This document shows, piece after piece, positions 23,201-34,006 of a stretch of DNA of 43,701 nucleotides. Under the pieces are notes generated by a model. It did no database searches, was not told the DNA's origin, and saw nothing but the letters and a program-made list of their open reading frames with translations. Location of the stretch: positions 1 through 43,701 of IMG/VR virus record IMGVR_UViG_3300022200_003840. The stretch is one strand, 5' to 3'. Numbering within the stretch: position 1 is the stretch's first letter; each line of letters starts with the position of its first letter. The position numbers were made by a program, and so were the translations under genes. Source of the stretch: a virus.

Positions 23201-23286
23201 CTGATGACTGTCGCCATGTGGTTGGTGTTCAACCTCCATGTGTTAAAACTGTTGGTCAGTTCGGTATTTGCAATTGATACAGTCAT
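20212..23286 (-). CDS. Long tail fibre with 47-triplet collagen tract and S74 chaperone
   Basis: The 1024-aa fibre begins [18 protein letters not shown], a start common in fibres of T4-like aquatic phages. A long beta-rich shaft follows with many repeated units ([34 protein letters not shown]). The collagen tract spans residues 750-890 (47 triplets, 16 Lys all at Y). The C-terminal S74 chaperone has SDERLK at Ser928, so about 97 residues would be cut off after folding. The tract and chaperone closely resemble those of the 936-aa fibre. It precedes the small fibre genes and follows the baseplate block. Confidence 0.87.
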   Translation of the reverse strand: MTVSIANTELTNSFNTWRLNTNHMATVISNNVVTVSRAGDANRNAVSVGNGHIKGTFTANELRTTTLKSGNTSDAGGWLYVRSNTVVNATSFAVSANTTISGNVIISTSGSQVFDVGDISRIRVTGGSAGQYLRKTGTNKFDFEPLTLRQITNLSSNSAHLVLSGSNATFSTTGDSPKFILANGNGKRVELYAANTATSVDLHVELEDNAGDSRFVLVDSANTVVGYIDSDGNARFYGTLQADGATTLNGSVTLGDADTDTITVKGKFANIAVTGVASFNGTTNFNGTMNINGNVNVGDNAADTLTVTSTSSMNGNTTIGNSVADTLNVNARVMSNFVANGSYDLGTSPLRWNNIYGTRVDTATLNASGKSTIAALHANGNIDTDGTLTVDGTSYLNALNATTLTANGTATFNGNMTLGDAQTDVITVKGKFANQSTTGTASFNGDMYLGNASTDTITVKGSFANQYTSGTAVFSKVGVKTSTVSAGYDVEAARSVKIGKNLTIGGNTSITGILNVTGGLSIPANVVIAIANGTFNNIEVSGNTTLGSDSSDSLVLNAVLDSSVTPRTGGRHTLGGTSNRWHYLYANNISVTQSLGVTKNATISGNTTISKKATINELAVTNNVTISGNLTVSGTTTTVNTETINLADNIIALNSNHSGAPTQNAGFNVNRGTSANVALIWNETTDRWQATVTSDQNATTFDNVLTANAHSISDRTTITSVDATNDFLLIYDATDTKLKKVNITNSALVGPTGAKGQKGEVGSKGQKGEVGVTGPTGPTGPAGAKGQKGEAGAKGQKGATGATGPTGPAGSKGQKGEVGATGPTGPTGPAGAKGQKGTTGSTGPTGPTGPTGPAGAKGQKGATGAAGPTGPTGPTGPTGPAGAKGQKGEAGGFTTGSDAQVNSLGVNTAASGTAGEIRATNNITAYYSDERLKNFESNISNALSIVRSLNGYYFYGNDVAAKLGYDTEKRQVGVNAQEVERVLPELVTEAPIDPEYLTVYYEKLVPVLIEAIKELADKVDALNK
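20617..21039 (-). repeat. Collagen-like Gly-X-Y coding tract, 47 triplets
   Basis: The tract encodes 47 uninterrupted triplets, mostly GAK, GQK, GPT, GPA, GEV and GSK. About 16 Lys are all at Y, and all Pro are at X, the same rule as in the other fibre. Confidence 0.95.
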
Positions 23287-23289
23287 TTA

Positions 23290-23502
23290 TCAGTCTCTGT
23301 TAACGAGTTGTTGTAGCAGACTTTCGATGTTGGTCATTTTGTCTTTTAACATCTCAACATCTTCTGCCATTTTTCTGTCTTTTTCTCTTCTGGCTCTATA
23401 CTTTTCGAGTGCAGTCATATCTGTATTTAGAACTGCATTCGTCTTCGTATCACGAACCAGAGTTTCGTTGTCAACAATTTTTGCGAATCTTGGCTTTTCC
23501 AT
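23290..23502 (-). CDS. Small helical protein between baseplate and fibre genes
   Basis: The 70-aa protein has NETLVRDTKTNAVLNTDMTALEKYRARREKD followed by a coiled-coil-like C-terminus (MAEDVEMLKDKMTNIESLLQQL). Short proteins with the 'AVLNTD..AL..Y..R' pattern are frequent at this place in T4-like marine phages. ATG 23502 overlaps the stop of the large gene before it (TAATG). Function unknown, possibly an assembly factor. Confidence 0.65.
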   Translation of the reverse strand: MEKPRFAKIVDNETLVRDTKTNAVLNTDMTALEKYRARREKDRKMAEDVEMLKDKMTNIESLLQQLVNRD

Positions 23503-26500
23503 TATTTCTGCAGCGCAATTACTCTCAAATCGTCAACCAGAGGAGTGATGTTTGTTCCACTGGATGTCATAACAATCTTAATTGCAAAGGTTTTGTACCC
23601 ATGATAGATGGAACCATCAGCAGAACGATAAGCAACTACATTGTTGTTTCCTGTATTTAGTTTCGCTTGATTATCGGCATTTGAACCAAGGAAGTTGTCG
23701 CCGTTGCTATTCGCAGAAATCGTATATTCAAATTCACGAATGTCGCTGCCATCAAAGCCATCAGAGTAAGTGTTAGCTGCAGTTACCTGACGAAGAAGCG
23801 TGTAATCTTTATCAGAGAACGCATCTCCATCTTCAGCATGAATCAATCTTGCATAAACTTGGATGTCAGTTCCTTGTGGCTTAAACGCATCAAGATAAAC
23901 CAGCATATCTTCAGCATCTTGACCATCAGCCAGTGTTACCTTCTTGCTGATATAACGAACATATGCGTCGCCATAGTTACCTGTTTCATTTGTATAGCTG
24001 TTATTGATAATGTTACCAAGAACAATCGCATTTGATCTTGTTGTATCAATAACTGGAGAAACATAAGGATCAGTTGTGGTCATTGTTCCTCTGAACACCA
24101 GAGTCTTCTTAGAACCACCAACCGCACTCAATGAATCTTCATTAGTCTTGGAGTAGAGTTTCTTCTCGGCATCATAGAAATTATTATCTTGACCAAGTTC
24201 TACAGTTTCCCAAGTTGGGCTGATCACACCAGAGGTTGATGTTGTTCTTACTGCCCATCCAGTGTTAGTCTTAGAGTGCTTAATTTCTGGAATCTTAGGA
24301 ACAACTGTGTTCAGAACCAGATTGTCAACACTGGTAACACGAGCCGAAGCACCAGACTTCTGCCCACGAACATAACCATTCGCAAATCCGCCAGTAGAAC
24401 TATCGATATACAACTTGCCGTCTACACTGTAGTAGAAGGAAACAGTACCAGTTGCACTGTTAGCAGTAAATGTGTGTGTTGTACCAACTGGGCTGGAGTT
24501 TCCTGGGAGATAGAGACTGCCAGAAACAGGGAATGACCCTAGTGCGTCAATCTTAACTGTGACAATACCTGCACCATTTGCGCTTACGATCTGGCGAACA
24601 GTACCATTAGCAAAACCAGAGGTTGTGATGTTGCCACCATTGTATGCCGCAGCTGACTGAATTACTGTGCCAACAGGAACGCTATCGTTGTTTGCGAAAG
24701 TCAGAACACATTCAGAGCGAAGAGTCTCACCTACACGGAATGTTCCAGCAAGGTTATCAACAGAGAAGTAATCCTGATTCTTGTTCTCAACATAAACCGT
24801 ACCAGTAGAAGAAGTGAAGAGCGCATTATAGAGCGTGAACTTCAGATCTTCATCCTGAATTGGATTCCAAGTCTTATCATTAGACGAGGAGAACAGAACG
24901 CCAGAGTAAGTCTGCTTGTTAATCAGCGTGTTTGGACGAAGAACATCGTCACCACCCAGCTGAGCAGTCCATACTGCGTACTGATCGCTGTTACCTGCTG
25001 GAACAACAATCAAAGCGTAATCTGTATTGTTCTTCAGGAATACAGGAGTGTCAAAGGTGAAGGTAGTTGCTGTTGATGCATCAGCAGATACATTGATGCT
25101 TGCAGGAGCAAGTGTCTTCAACCCATAAGGAACGATTGTTTCTGTTGGGAAGCCATTAACAACTTCACGGATCTGCAGAGTAATTGGCAAAGTGCTGTCT
25201 TTCTTACCAAAATACAGATCAACCTTCGTGCAGTAGATGCCGTCTGAAGAACCAGAAACATTGATATTAAATGTCTGAGCAATTGGATCCCACCAAGAAC
25301 GGTCACCATCAGCAACAGTATGTAGAACTTGACGATCAATTACAGTTTCCTGAGAGAACTGTGGCATCTGCATATTGACATCAGTACCACGCATGGTAAT
25401 GTCAAGAGGATTACTGGTATATTCACCATGAGCAGATGTTGTTACCAAATCAGATTCTGTTGCTGGATTAGCGATGTCACGAAGAACAAAACGCTTCGTA
25501 CCAACACGGAATCTTAGGTTGCTGTCGTCTGGAATACGGAACTTGCCGTAGACTGTGCCAGTGCTATCTGTTACCAGTGCCGCACCCTCAACACCAGAAT
25601 CTACGAAACTGGAATTGGTTGGTGTGCAGTAATCAGAAACTTTTTCTTCATCGAAGTAAGCATAAACACGAGTGTTTGGTTTCATACGAACACCAGTGAA
25701 GCGAACTTCACGAGCACGCATATATTCACGAGTTGAAATATTTTCAATCGTGTTGCCAAGAGAAATGGTTTCTGTTACAGAACCCAGTGTTGTCTTAACA
25801 CCAATTCTTTCTCGTTCAGCACCAGCATTACCACGACCACGACCCTGTTTCGTTGTGGTCCAATTACCCCAATCAATTTGTCCGTTTGTTAATCCAGTTT
25901 CTTGGGCAATCAATTCAATAGCGTCATAGTATCCACTGAAGTCAATCTGAATGTCTGGAAGCTGAGTGATGTCTGGAGTGTTGTCGGCAGGTGGATCAAG
26001 AGTAACCTGACCACGCCAGTTGAACATCAACTCCTGAACTGGATTACGCATCTTAGATGCATATGGCTGAGTAATAAACTCATTGTGAGTGTAACTCAGC
26101 GTTACAAGGTCGCCAGTTTTGGTGACATTGCTAGAAGTAAGAGAAACATCCTTAGCAAGAGCAACATCAGAGCGAGTAAATGTTGGACGCAACACACCTT
26201 GGTTACGATCAATTGCTGCACGATAGTATGGGTTTGCGGTGTCACTTTGTTTGTGGCTACCCATGTCGTCAACAAAGAAACCATTCTTGAATCGATCTGT
26301 TCCAGAGTCATTGAATACCTGCTTACCCTTTGTTGCATTTTCCAACAGATTCAGCGTTGAATAGTATTCAAGATTCTTGACTCTTGATTCAACACCACGG
26401 AGATCTTCCATGGTATAACGACGGTTGTTTTCTAATGTCAGTTTAACAGTGTAGTCGCCACGCTTGTACACCTTACCAACATATGGAGAAAGAGATGGAT

Positions 26501-29372
26501 ATGGAGGAATATCCAGAACACCGAGCGTCATTGCACCAGCAACAGTGCTTGGAGTCTGTGGAGAAAGGTCTGGAACACCCTTAATTACTTGGAACGCACC
26601 ACCTTTAGTAATTACAACACGATCCTTACGAGGCAGGTAGAACTGTCCGTCGCACTGGAAGTTCTCATCTGGCGTTGGCATATGTGCGCCATCGCTGTCG
26701 ATATCAAAGGTTGTGCCTGCAGCTGGATTCGTTGGAGCAACCGCTGCAGTACCTGTAGTCTTTGGTTCACAAGTGTTAGCACGAATTGGACGGAAGTCAA
26801 TGCAGTCACGAAGATCGAAAGTGCGATCTGTGGTTGGGCTGCGGAACAAAGGAATTTCCTGAGTTGTTACTGCCGTTGTATTTGCAGTGTTTGCGTTATC
26901 CTGTGGATAAGAATCTACAGAAAGATAACCGATACCCTGCGTGCGATCACGACCAAAATAAGAGAACTTAACAAGCAGACCCTTATTGGTAGCATCGAAT
27001 GTGCTGTCTGCTTTCAGCTTGAGATATGAAGTGTCATACATTGCATCCTTCATACCAGTATCAAGTTCGAAGTTGGTTGTCACATCAGTGTCAGAACTTG
27101 TTACAGAAGTGTTTGTTCCGCTATAAACAGCTTCAATTTTGAATGCATCGGATACACCAAGTGCCCATGGACCATTCTTACTTGCAGAGTGAGAGCCTGT
27201 GTTGATATGAACATATTTGCTCTTATTAACAGTCTTGGCAGTCTGTGTTGCACTGCTACGAAGAACATTCAGATAAACAGAAGCACTGAATGAGGAAGCA
27301 AGGTTTGCCTGTTGAAGATTAATTGTCAGCGCACTAGAGGTTGCTGTAATTGTACCGTTGCTTGACAGGTCAAACACATAACCAACAGGGAATGTGGTCT
27401 TATGAGGCAGTGTAGCACCAGTGCGAGTCACTGCAATAGTGTTAGCAACTTTCAGAGTTGTTGATCCTGTTACTTCAGTTACACGCTCAAGATAAGTATT
27501 GCCACCATCAGTAATTTCGATCAAATCACCAACCTGATAGGTTGAGGTGAAGTTTGTGCTTGTTCCTGTAATGGTATTGCCTGCGATCGCAGAAACATAA
27601 CCAGTATGAGGATCAGTAGAAACAGCAGTCTTAGAAACAACAATTACATTGCGTTCATCGACATTTGTAAGTGGCGAACCTGTATCATACAGTGTTTCAT
27701 TACCACCAGTGTGCGCAGCATTTGCAGAAAGAGTTACTGTAGCTGACCCTGCACTATTAAAGGTTGCGCCACGCTCTGTGCGGAATACAAACTGATTGTC
27801 GTTGTTATTATCTGCGTCACGAAGAGTCTTAGCGGCTCTCTGTCCCAATGGGAATACTAGAGTATTCAGATTAGCTTCTTGAATCTTAGCAGAGCCATTT
27901 GTTTCAAGAACGATGTCTGCCATTGAGTCATAAGTGCCGTTTTCTTGACGGATTGCACGAACATCAGCAAATGAATACCCAGCATTCATGCTGACATCAA
28001 AGATATAAAGACGGAAGCGACCGTTCCAAGTTCCTGGAGTACCAGAGTCCCACTGGAAACCACGAATACGAGCAGTACCAATCTGTGTGCCAGCTGCAGC
28101 TTGCGCACCAAAGTTCTTATTGGTGATTGCCTGCTGCGCAGCGTTATGTAGAGTAATCTGGCGCAGACCCTGGAAGTCCCAACCACCAACTGCTTCTTGC
28201 ACATTCACATAGTTGCCAAATGCTTGACCAACAACCAGTGCGTCCTTAACAATGTAATCAGTTGCCTTATCTACATTGAGGAATCGAGATGCCTGCAGCG
28301 TGATCTTGTCGCCATTTACATAACCAGCACCCTTCTCAACTTCGCAGACCAACATATTGGCGTCACCACCATCAGCAGCAGTGTAGCGACCAAGAGAATT
28401 AGTTTTCTTCAGATGCTCACGGATACGCAGATTAAATGGCTGCGTCACAAAGTTGCCGTGTGCGTCATAAATTCTTTCAGCAACATATTTGCCGATATCG
28501 GAATAAATGGTGTCTGTATTGCGCTGTACAATAGAACCACCCTCAACGACTGCTACGGTAAAGTAAGATGCGGTGTTTGCATAACCGTAATTTTGTACAG
28601 TCAGCGTAGGATAAATCTTAAGACGATTTGCACCTGGAGCAGCATAGTTGGTTGCACCAGTTGCATTATCAAGCAAAGAAGAATCCTGATTGGAGTCAAT
28701 CAAAGATTCAGTGGTGGTCAGTCCAATATAAGCATTTGGTGTTACAGTGTACTTACCAACAATAACACTCTGTGCTGGAATACGAACGAAATGTCCTTTA
28801 TGGTAACAGATACCTTCGTCCATGTTCGCTTTAAGCGCACGACCAGTTGCGCCAGAAGTAATCGTATTGGCAGCAACGATAAACTGTGAGTTCGAAGAAC
28901 GACGGAAGATCAGCGTTTCGTCGTCGCTAAATGCCTTCGCAGAGTTATTTGAACCAGAGTTGGTGTAGTGGCAGTAGACAGTCAAATAGTTTGGAGCCGC
29001 AGCTTCAGAACCTTCAACAGCAGCAACCAACTTACCAGTCATGCCAGAGGTTGCGCCAGTGATTGTTACATTGGCAATAGAACCGCTCTCAAAGAAGTCG
29101 CCAAGCAACAACACACGGTTGTTTGCGTCCTTGTCACGCAGCTTAACATAGTTTGTGAAGTCAGTTACAAGACCACCACCAGTCACGATGGTGCCGTCGA
29201 TCATTACTTCATTGGCAAATCTTTCAATCTGATTCTGAAGGATACTCTGAAGTTGTGTTAATTCACGAGCCTGTACAGAATATCCTGGACGAAACAGTAC
29301 TCTATGAAAGTTTTTTGTTTCGTCAAAGTCATCATAGTATGGACTTTGATTGAGATTGGTTTCAATTGCCAT
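23502..29372 (-). CDS. Very large DUF4815-type virion structural protein
   Basis: The 1956-aa protein begins MAIETNLNQSPYYDDFDETK with HRVLFRPGYSVQARELTQLQ, which I recognise as the DUF4815 N-terminus of large structural proteins of T4-like aquatic phages. In the classic gene order this place, after gp8, is taken by gp9/gp10-type baseplate pins. The long beta-rich remainder contains many Ser/Thr/Asn-rich segments and ends with QAKLNTGNNNVVAYRSADGS and a HGYKTFAIKIVMTSSGTNITPLVDDLRVIAL ending. It probably forms a baseplate-attached fibre or fibre hub. No enzymatic motif seen. Confidence 0.75.
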   Translation of the reverse strand: MAIETNLNQSPYYDDFDETKNFHRVLFRPGYSVQARELTQLQSILQNQIERFANEVMIDGTIVTGGGLVTDFTNYVKLRDKDANNRVLLLGDFFESGSIANVTITGATSGMTGKLVAAVEGSEAAAPNYLTVYCHYTNSGSNNSAKAFSDDETLIFRRSSNSQFIVAANTITSGATGRALKANMDEGICYHKGHFVRIPAQSVIVGKYTVTPNAYIGLTTTESLIDSNQDSSLLDNATGATNYAAPGANRLKIYPTLTVQNYGYANTASYFTVAVVEGGSIVQRNTDTIYSDIGKYVAERIYDAHGNFVTQPFNLRIREHLKKTNSLGRYTAADGGDANMLVCEVEKGAGYVNGDKITLQASRFLNVDKATDYIVKDALVVGQAFGNYVNVQEAVGGWDFQGLRQITLHNAAQQAITNKNFGAQAAAGTQIGTARIRGFQWDSGTPGTWNGRFRLYIFDVSMNAGYSFADVRAIRQENGTYDSMADIVLETNGSAKIQEANLNTLVFPLGQRAAKTLRDADNNNDNQFVFRTERGATFNSAGSATVTLSANAAHTGGNETLYDTGSPLTNVDERNVIVVSKTAVSTDPHTGYVSAIAGNTITGTSTNFTSTYQVGDLIEITDGGNTYLERVTEVTGSTTLKVANTIAVTRTGATLPHKTTFPVGYVFDLSSNGTITATSSALTINLQQANLASSFSASVYLNVLRSSATQTAKTVNKSKYVHINTGSHSASKNGPWALGVSDAFKIEAVYSGTNTSVTSSDTDVTTNFELDTGMKDAMYDTSYLKLKADSTFDATNKGLLVKFSYFGRDRTQGIGYLSVDSYPQDNANTANTTAVTTQEIPLFRSPTTDRTFDLRDCIDFRPIRANTCEPKTTGTAAVAPTNPAAGTTFDIDSDGAHMPTPDENFQCDGQFYLPRKDRVVITKGGAFQVIKGVPDLSPQTPSTVAGAMTLGVLDIPPYPSLSPYVGKVYKRGDYTVKLTLENNRRYTMEDLRGVESRVKNLEYYSTLNLLENATKGKQVFNDSGTDRFKNGFFVDDMGSHKQSDTANPYYRAAIDRNQGVLRPTFTRSDVALAKDVSLTSSNVTKTGDLVTLSYTHNEFITQPYASKMRNPVQELMFNWRGQVTLDPPADNTPDITQLPDIQIDFSGYYDAIELIAQETGLTNGQIDWGNWTTTKQGRGRGNAGAERERIGVKTTLGSVTETISLGNTIENISTREYMRAREVRFTGVRMKPNTRVYAYFDEEKVSDYCTPTNSSFVDSGVEGAALVTDSTGTVYGKFRIPDDSNLRFRVGTKRFVLRDIANPATESDLVTTSAHGEYTSNPLDITMRGTDVNMQMPQFSQETVIDRQVLHTVADGDRSWWDPIAQTFNINVSGSSDGIYCTKVDLYFGKKDSTLPITLQIREVVNGFPTETIVPYGLKTLAPASINVSADASTATTFTFDTPVFLKNNTDYALIVVPAGNSDQYAVWTAQLGGDDVLRPNTLINKQTYSGVLFSSSNDKTWNPIQDEDLKFTLYNALFTSSTGTVYVENKNQDYFSVDNLAGTFRVGETLRSECVLTFANNDSVPVGTVIQSAAAYNGGNITTSGFANGTVRQIVSANGAGIVTVKIDALGSFPVSGSLYLPGNSSPVGTTHTFTANSATGTVSFYYSVDGKLYIDSSTGGFANGYVRGQKSGASARVTSVDNLVLNTVVPKIPEIKHSKTNTGWAVRTTSTSGVISPTWETVELGQDNNFYDAEKKLYSKTNEDSLSAVGGSKKTLVFRGTMTTTDPYVSPVIDTTRSNAIVLGNIINNSYTNETGNYGDAYVRYISKKVTLADGQDAEDMLVYLDAFKPQGTDIQVYARLIHAEDGDAFSDKDYTLLRQVTAANTYSDGFDGSDIREFEYTISANSNGDNFLGSNADNQAKLNTGNNNVVAYRSADGSIYHGYKTFAIKIVMTSSGTNITPLVDDLRVIALQK

Positions 29373-29381
29373 TACTTATCC

Positions 29382-31166
29382 TTAGAAATCTAGAATGATC
29401 TTAATGTCTTCAGTTTGCTCTGGGTCACGAGTTACTGCTTGAATGTGCTCAACATACAAGATCTCACCAGAGAATGTATTTGCTTCTGGACCCTTGATTG
29501 ATTCTACAGTGGCAACCTGCGTATCGCTGGTGCTTTTAAGAATAACATCATCTTTGGTGAACGCAGCATAGTCGCTGTAGCTTTCGACATTATTTATATA
29601 GACTGAATAGAAGGATGGATCAGATTCTGTCTCATCTTCACGAATATAAACAATGTCTGCGTTAGCTGCAAGAACTGCGTTTGTTAGAGCAGCTGATTCT
29701 CGAGCAGTCTGACCAAGTTCTGTAACAAATTCCAGAGTTCCTAGTTCTGCACGCAGACGATTGCGCTCATTAGTAATGGTGTCACCAACAACCAAAGGAT
29801 TCTGTGGAGTTGAACCATCCATCTGATTGTAGGAAATTGTCAAACGAGTCATCATTCTAAGAGTTGCTGGAGAATTTGATGTGTTCGCAATACGCTCAAC
29901 AGTAATAAAATTGTTATTTGAGTCACACTTCAAGACAGGATCGGACAACAATGAGATGCTTCTGAATTCTGTATTAGAAGGAATATATCCATTACCGTTG
30001 GCAGATACACCTTCAACACCATTGAACTGAATGTTCATCATGATCTTATCTGCGTACAACTCACGAATTGGATTTGAACCATGTCCGCCAGTTGGAGAAA
30101 TTACAACATTCGCTGTTGCGCCCGAACCGTGGATAGAGTTTGATGTAATGAGTGCTTGCGCTCTAGAGTAACCAGAACCAACAGCAATAACTTGAACATT
30201 TGAAATTGCGCCAGTAGAAATGTTGACTCGAGTGTATGCTTTAGCACCTTGACCATCACCAATAATAGTGCAGCTTGGTGAAATAATCACACGAGAGTCT
30301 GTATTACAAGTTGTTTGGAATGCAGTATTAACTGTAAATGTTTTCGTTGATCCATCATAGTCAATAATTCTGCGCAGCTGCCCAGCACCAGTGCCAGATT
30401 GAATGTAGATGCTAGAACCATTGTAATAATTGTCAATTGGAGATGGAGGATTATCACCTGCAGCAGAAAGACGAATGTCGTCTCTACCACCTGCCTCAAC
30501 AACGCCGTTGGCGATATAGTGGTATCCAGAACCAACTTGCACAGTTTCCACAACATGAATTGCGCCATTTACTGCAGTATTCTGTACTGCAAGTTGGCGA
30601 TCAGATTCTGTTGAACCATCGCCAGTTTCAATTGTTTTCACTGGGATATATGATGGAGTGAGAAATTTATTTGCTTCACTCAAAGAAACAGTGTACATAT
30701 ACTTCCATGTATAACCATCAGAGGTTGTAAAAGGAAGCGTAGAGAACCCAGATGGTTTTACAGTTGACGCTGAACCCTTATTATTGTAAAGACATTTGTA
30801 CACATTATATTCGTCTGTGAGAACATAATATGATCTTTCGTACATGTCAGTATCTGTGTCACGCCACATTGAATAAACTGTGCCACTTGTCCAGTCATAC
30901 CTTTGAGTGACATGGCTCATATCAGAAGATGTTACTCTTCTGCATCCAATCATCTCACGATAATGCTCGTAAGAAAGATGTTGTTCGTTATCTGGTGGCG
31001 TTATTGGTGTTGGTTCGTTTGGCCATTCTTTATTATGACCAAGACAAACATAAAGAATCATTGATTTCTTTTCTGTGCTGCTATCCTCGTCATGAGTAGC
31101 ATTATACAGAAACGACTTAGCCGCATTGATTGAGAGGTCTTTAGTTGCGTACTTGTAAACAGCCAT
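29382..31166 (-). CDS. 8: Baseplate wedge protein gp8-like
   Basis: The 594-aa protein keeps landmark segments of T4 gp8 in order: YDWTSGTVYSMW (T4 RRDWGDTRY region), VYKCLYN (VYRCLD), DGYTWKYMYTVS (DGYVWEYLFEI) and the end TEDIKIILDF (TEEINILFTF). It is longer than T4 gp8 (334 aa) because of extra beta-rich inserts in the second half, as usual in marine relatives. Its place directly after the gp7-like gene supports the call. gp8 is part of the baseplate wedge. Start and preceding stop overlap as TAATG. Confidence 0.82.
   Translation of the reverse strand: MAVYKYATKDLSINAAKSFLYNATHDEDSSTEKKSMILYVCLGHNKEWPNEPTPITPPDNEQHLSYEHYREMIGCRRVTSSDMSHVTQRYDWTSGTVYSMWRDTDTDMYERSYYVLTDEYNVYKCLYNNKGSASTVKPSGFSTLPFTTSDGYTWKYMYTVSLSEANKFLTPSYIPVKTIETGDGSTESDRQLAVQNTAVNGAIHVVETVQVGSGYHYIANGVVEAGGRDDIRLSAAGDNPPSPIDNYYNGSSIYIQSGTGAGQLRRIIDYDGSTKTFTVNTAFQTTCNTDSRVIISPSCTIIGDGQGAKAYTRVNISTGAISNVQVIAVGSGYSRAQALITSNSIHGSGATANVVISPTGGHGSNPIRELYADKIMMNIQFNGVEGVSANGNGYIPSNTEFRSISLLSDPVLKCDSNNNFITVERIANTSNSPATLRMMTRLTISYNQMDGSTPQNPLVVGDTITNERNRLRAELGTLEFVTELGQTARESAALTNAVLAANADIVYIREDETESDPSFYSVYINNVESYSDYAAFTKDDVILKSTSDTQVATVESIKGPEANTFSGEILYVEHIQAVTRDPEQTEDIKIILDF
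29591..29598 (-). promoter_or_regulatory. Possible late promoter inside gp8-like gene
   Basis: An exact TATAAATA lies about 220 bp before the DUF4815-type gene. Because it lies within coding sequence (YIN codons) it may be chance. Confidence 0.3.
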
Positions 31167-34006
31167 TAGAAAGATCCTGTAAGATAATAAGCATTCGCAC
31201 CAGACAGATTAGTATTTGCCCAAGCAATTTTAACATTTGCGCTCGTGGCACTTGATACTATATTTAGTGGAATTGAATAGAACTGTCTGTGGGCATATTC
31301 AATAATAATTGTGTCATTGTTAGCATATTCAGAAGTAAGAGATGTTCCTGTACCAACAATATCAAACGAACCGTTGTTGATTGCAATTGAACCATTGGAA
31401 ATTGCTTTTCTGGTATTGTATGTGTTTGCAGAAATATCCAATGATGCATTGGACTGAGCACGATATTTACCAAACAATGCCTGACCTGCTGGGTGCACCA
31501 ACTGCAATGCAATATCTCTATATCTTGAAAGAGAAATTGGAGAAATGATTTCGTATGAGAATTCTTGATAATATCTGCTGTCTTGGATATAACCACGAGT
31601 TGTTGAAATGTGGCTGCGCTCGGTTGCATAATATCCTTCTGCGTTTGCAACACCACCAAGATTTACTCTTACTCTTGCACTGGTTGCTAAAGCACGACCG
31701 CTAGATTCAAGCAATGCTGACTCATTGTGTGCATATGAGAAACCAGAATCCACAACTCGCAGCGCAGAAATTGTACCGTTTGCACCAACACCCGCAGTAA
31801 TGTTTGCATTCTTACCAAGGACACCGCCATCAAGAACGCTTGCTACAAACGCTGTTCCTGTCCCAACTGGCGTTCTTGTATCTGCTTCGCCTGGAGTGTA
31901 GGAGCTGTTGTAAATCTTAAGATCAACATAAGAATTGTTTGCCCAGTTTCTACCAGAAGGTTCACGCTGCAAGAAATCTTGCCATACACGAGCAACCATC
32001 TGATATGTACCATTAGCAAGAACATCTGTCGCAACAACAGAAACACCATAACCACCCTTAACATCACCAGAACACCCTGTGTTTGCCTGGACAATTCGAT
32101 CGTTTGTGTCCAGCCCAGTAATGGAGGAGTTGCCTGTTCCCCAGTTTACATCATCGCTTTGCAGCGTCAACCATGCTTCACCAATACCAAGAGAACCAAT
32201 ATCCTGTTCGGTCATTCTAACTGTTGGAGCAATTGAGTAACCAGAGCCACCATCAATTAGAGATAGCTGTGCAATCGTGCCAAATGTTCCTGCAGTAAAT
32301 ACGATTGAATCTTGAAGCGCAGTATAAATGTGCTCATATTCTGTATTGGAAGTTGTTAATGCAACATTACCAACTACCGTACCAGAACCAACAAATCTTA
32401 ATGCTTCGTTCTCAAGATAAACACCCTTGATTGGACCAGTGTCGAACTGAGAGGTTAGATTCGCAGTTGAGTTTGCAGATACAACGACTGTCACCAAATC
32501 TCTATAGTTTCCAGGAGTGTGTTCATATGCACCAGCAGCCACGCCAACAACCTTTTTGATTACAGCATAGCAATTTGATGTAAGCCCAACGATCTCATTA
32601 CCTGTAGTGATCGTTTGTCCAGCAACATTACCAATCTGAACAACTTGTTTAGAAATTGTATTACCACTGAATGCAGACACAACACCCACATTAGAACCAG
32701 AAGTGTTGGCGAAATACATGTGAACAATTTCAGAATTGTTGAAGTTCTTATATCCATCAATCTCAAGAACAGTAGCACCTGCGGTGTTGTCAATAACAGA
32801 AAGCACTGTGCCGTTTGCTCCAGTTGGAGTTCCGTTTGCATACAATGCAAAAATTGAATTACCTGTGCTGATATTAGCAGTGTTTGCAATTGTAATTACT
32901 GCAGACTCATGATCTCTGAAGTTTGACTTCGTGACCACCTGCCCATCTTCTGGAAATCCAAATGTCGGACTAGAAAGCAAGGTGTTTGACATGTATGCCA
33001 TTTGTCTTGGCTTACCGTCTGAATCATTTACAATCGGAGCAAGTGCGCCGTATGTTGTATTTGATTGAATAAGAGTTGTGCAAGTAGAAATTGCAAAGGT
33101 GTCATTAATGTCTGGGCGCAACACGCTAAAGGAAGCAGCCTCAGTTCCATCACCACCAAAAAATTCTAGTGTAGAACCGCCTTCTTCGCTGGTTGGTGTA
33201 TAACCAGAACCACCGCTTACAATCGCAAAAGTGAGAACGCCACCAAGATCAACTGTATTAGTAACAACAACCTTTGCGAATTGACCAATCACATCGGATT
33301 GAATTTCAATAACATCGCCTGCACGATATTCACCACCTGGAGAAATAATTTCTACACGATTGATGCCTGCATCAATCTCAGTTGTGTGTCCTGTTCCAAG
33401 AGTGTCCGTTTTTAGGCGAATTGGTTCTAAGTGATTAAATGTTCCCTTTACATTGGAAACAAGAATCTGCATCAAATGACGACCACGAATAACACGAGCA
33501 ATAACATCTTCTACAAGTGCTTCTGCCTGCGATTCAGTTCCTTTAATAGTTTTGCCAATAAACTTATATGTGTTTTCGTCAAAGTTAGAAACCAAATAAC
33601 GATCAATGCGCCAATCACCATCAGAAACTTTTAGAATTTGATCTGCAGGATAATTAAGTTCGATGTCTTCGTTATAGATTGCACGGAACAGCAGCTTGTA
33701 TGAAGCCAGTGTACCACGAGAAAGATTACCTTGCTTGATGTATTTGGCAAGCAACTTTTTGTCTGCTGCAACATCAACAGGTAGACCTGGAAGTAGCGTA
33801 TTGATAAAATAATTGATGTAATCATCAGTAGTTGTACTGATGTCACGATAGGATTCTAGATTACGAATCCCATCTGTAAGATTCCCGCTTTCTTCCATCC
33901 AAGCATAGTATGCTTCCATGAATGCAAGGAAGTTTTCTCCATCTTCCTTGTAGAAGTCTGGAAACTGATTGCGAACCAGCTTTGAAATCTTTTCAGTTAC
34001 TGCCAT
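31166..34006 (-). CDS. 7: Baseplate wedge protein gp7-like
   Basis: The 946-aa protein (T4 gp7 is 1032 aa) begins MAVTEKISKLVRNQFPDFYK with ENFLAFMEAYYAWMEESGN. It has a helical N-terminal 120 residues and then many beta segments with repeated 'GGSGYT/GGSGYSIAP' units. Its position between gp6 and gp8 is that of gp7 in T4, whose product forms the core bundle of the wedge with gp6. The sequence-level likeness to T4 gp7 is weak, so the call leans on order and size. Confidence 0.65.
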   Translation of the reverse strand: MAVTEKISKLVRNQFPDFYKEDGENFLAFMEAYYAWMEESGNLTDGIRNLESYRDISTTTDDYINYFINTLLPGLPVDVAADKKLLAKYIKQGNLSRGTLASYKLLFRAIYNEDIELNYPADQILKVSDGDWRIDRYLVSNFDENTYKFIGKTIKGTESQAEALVEDVIARVIRGRHLMQILVSNVKGTFNHLEPIRLKTDTLGTGHTTEIDAGINRVEIISPGGEYRAGDVIEIQSDVIGQFAKVVVTNTVDLGGVLTFAIVSGGSGYTPTSEEGGSTLEFFGGDGTEAASFSVLRPDINDTFAISTCTTLIQSNTTYGALAPIVNDSDGKPRQMAYMSNTLLSSPTFGFPEDGQVVTKSNFRDHESAVITIANTANISTGNSIFALYANGTPTGANGTVLSVIDNTAGATVLEIDGYKNFNNSEIVHMYFANTSGSNVGVVSAFSGNTISKQVVQIGNVAGQTITTGNEIVGLTSNCYAVIKKVVGVAAGAYEHTPGNYRDLVTVVVSANSTANLTSQFDTGPIKGVYLENEALRFVGSGTVVGNVALTTSNTEYEHIYTALQDSIVFTAGTFGTIAQLSLIDGGSGYSIAPTVRMTEQDIGSLGIGEAWLTLQSDDVNWGTGNSSITGLDTNDRIVQANTGCSGDVKGGYGVSVVATDVLANGTYQMVARVWQDFLQREPSGRNWANNSYVDLKIYNSSYTPGEADTRTPVGTGTAFVASVLDGGVLGKNANITAGVGANGTISALRVVDSGFSYAHNESALLESSGRALATSARVRVNLGGVANAEGYYATERSHISTTRGYIQDSRYYQEFSYEIISPISLSRYRDIALQLVHPAGQALFGKYRAQSNASLDISANTYNTRKAISNGSIAINNGSFDIVGTGTSLTSEYANNDTIIIEYAHRQFYSIPLNIVSSATSANVKIAWANTNLSGANAYYLTGSF

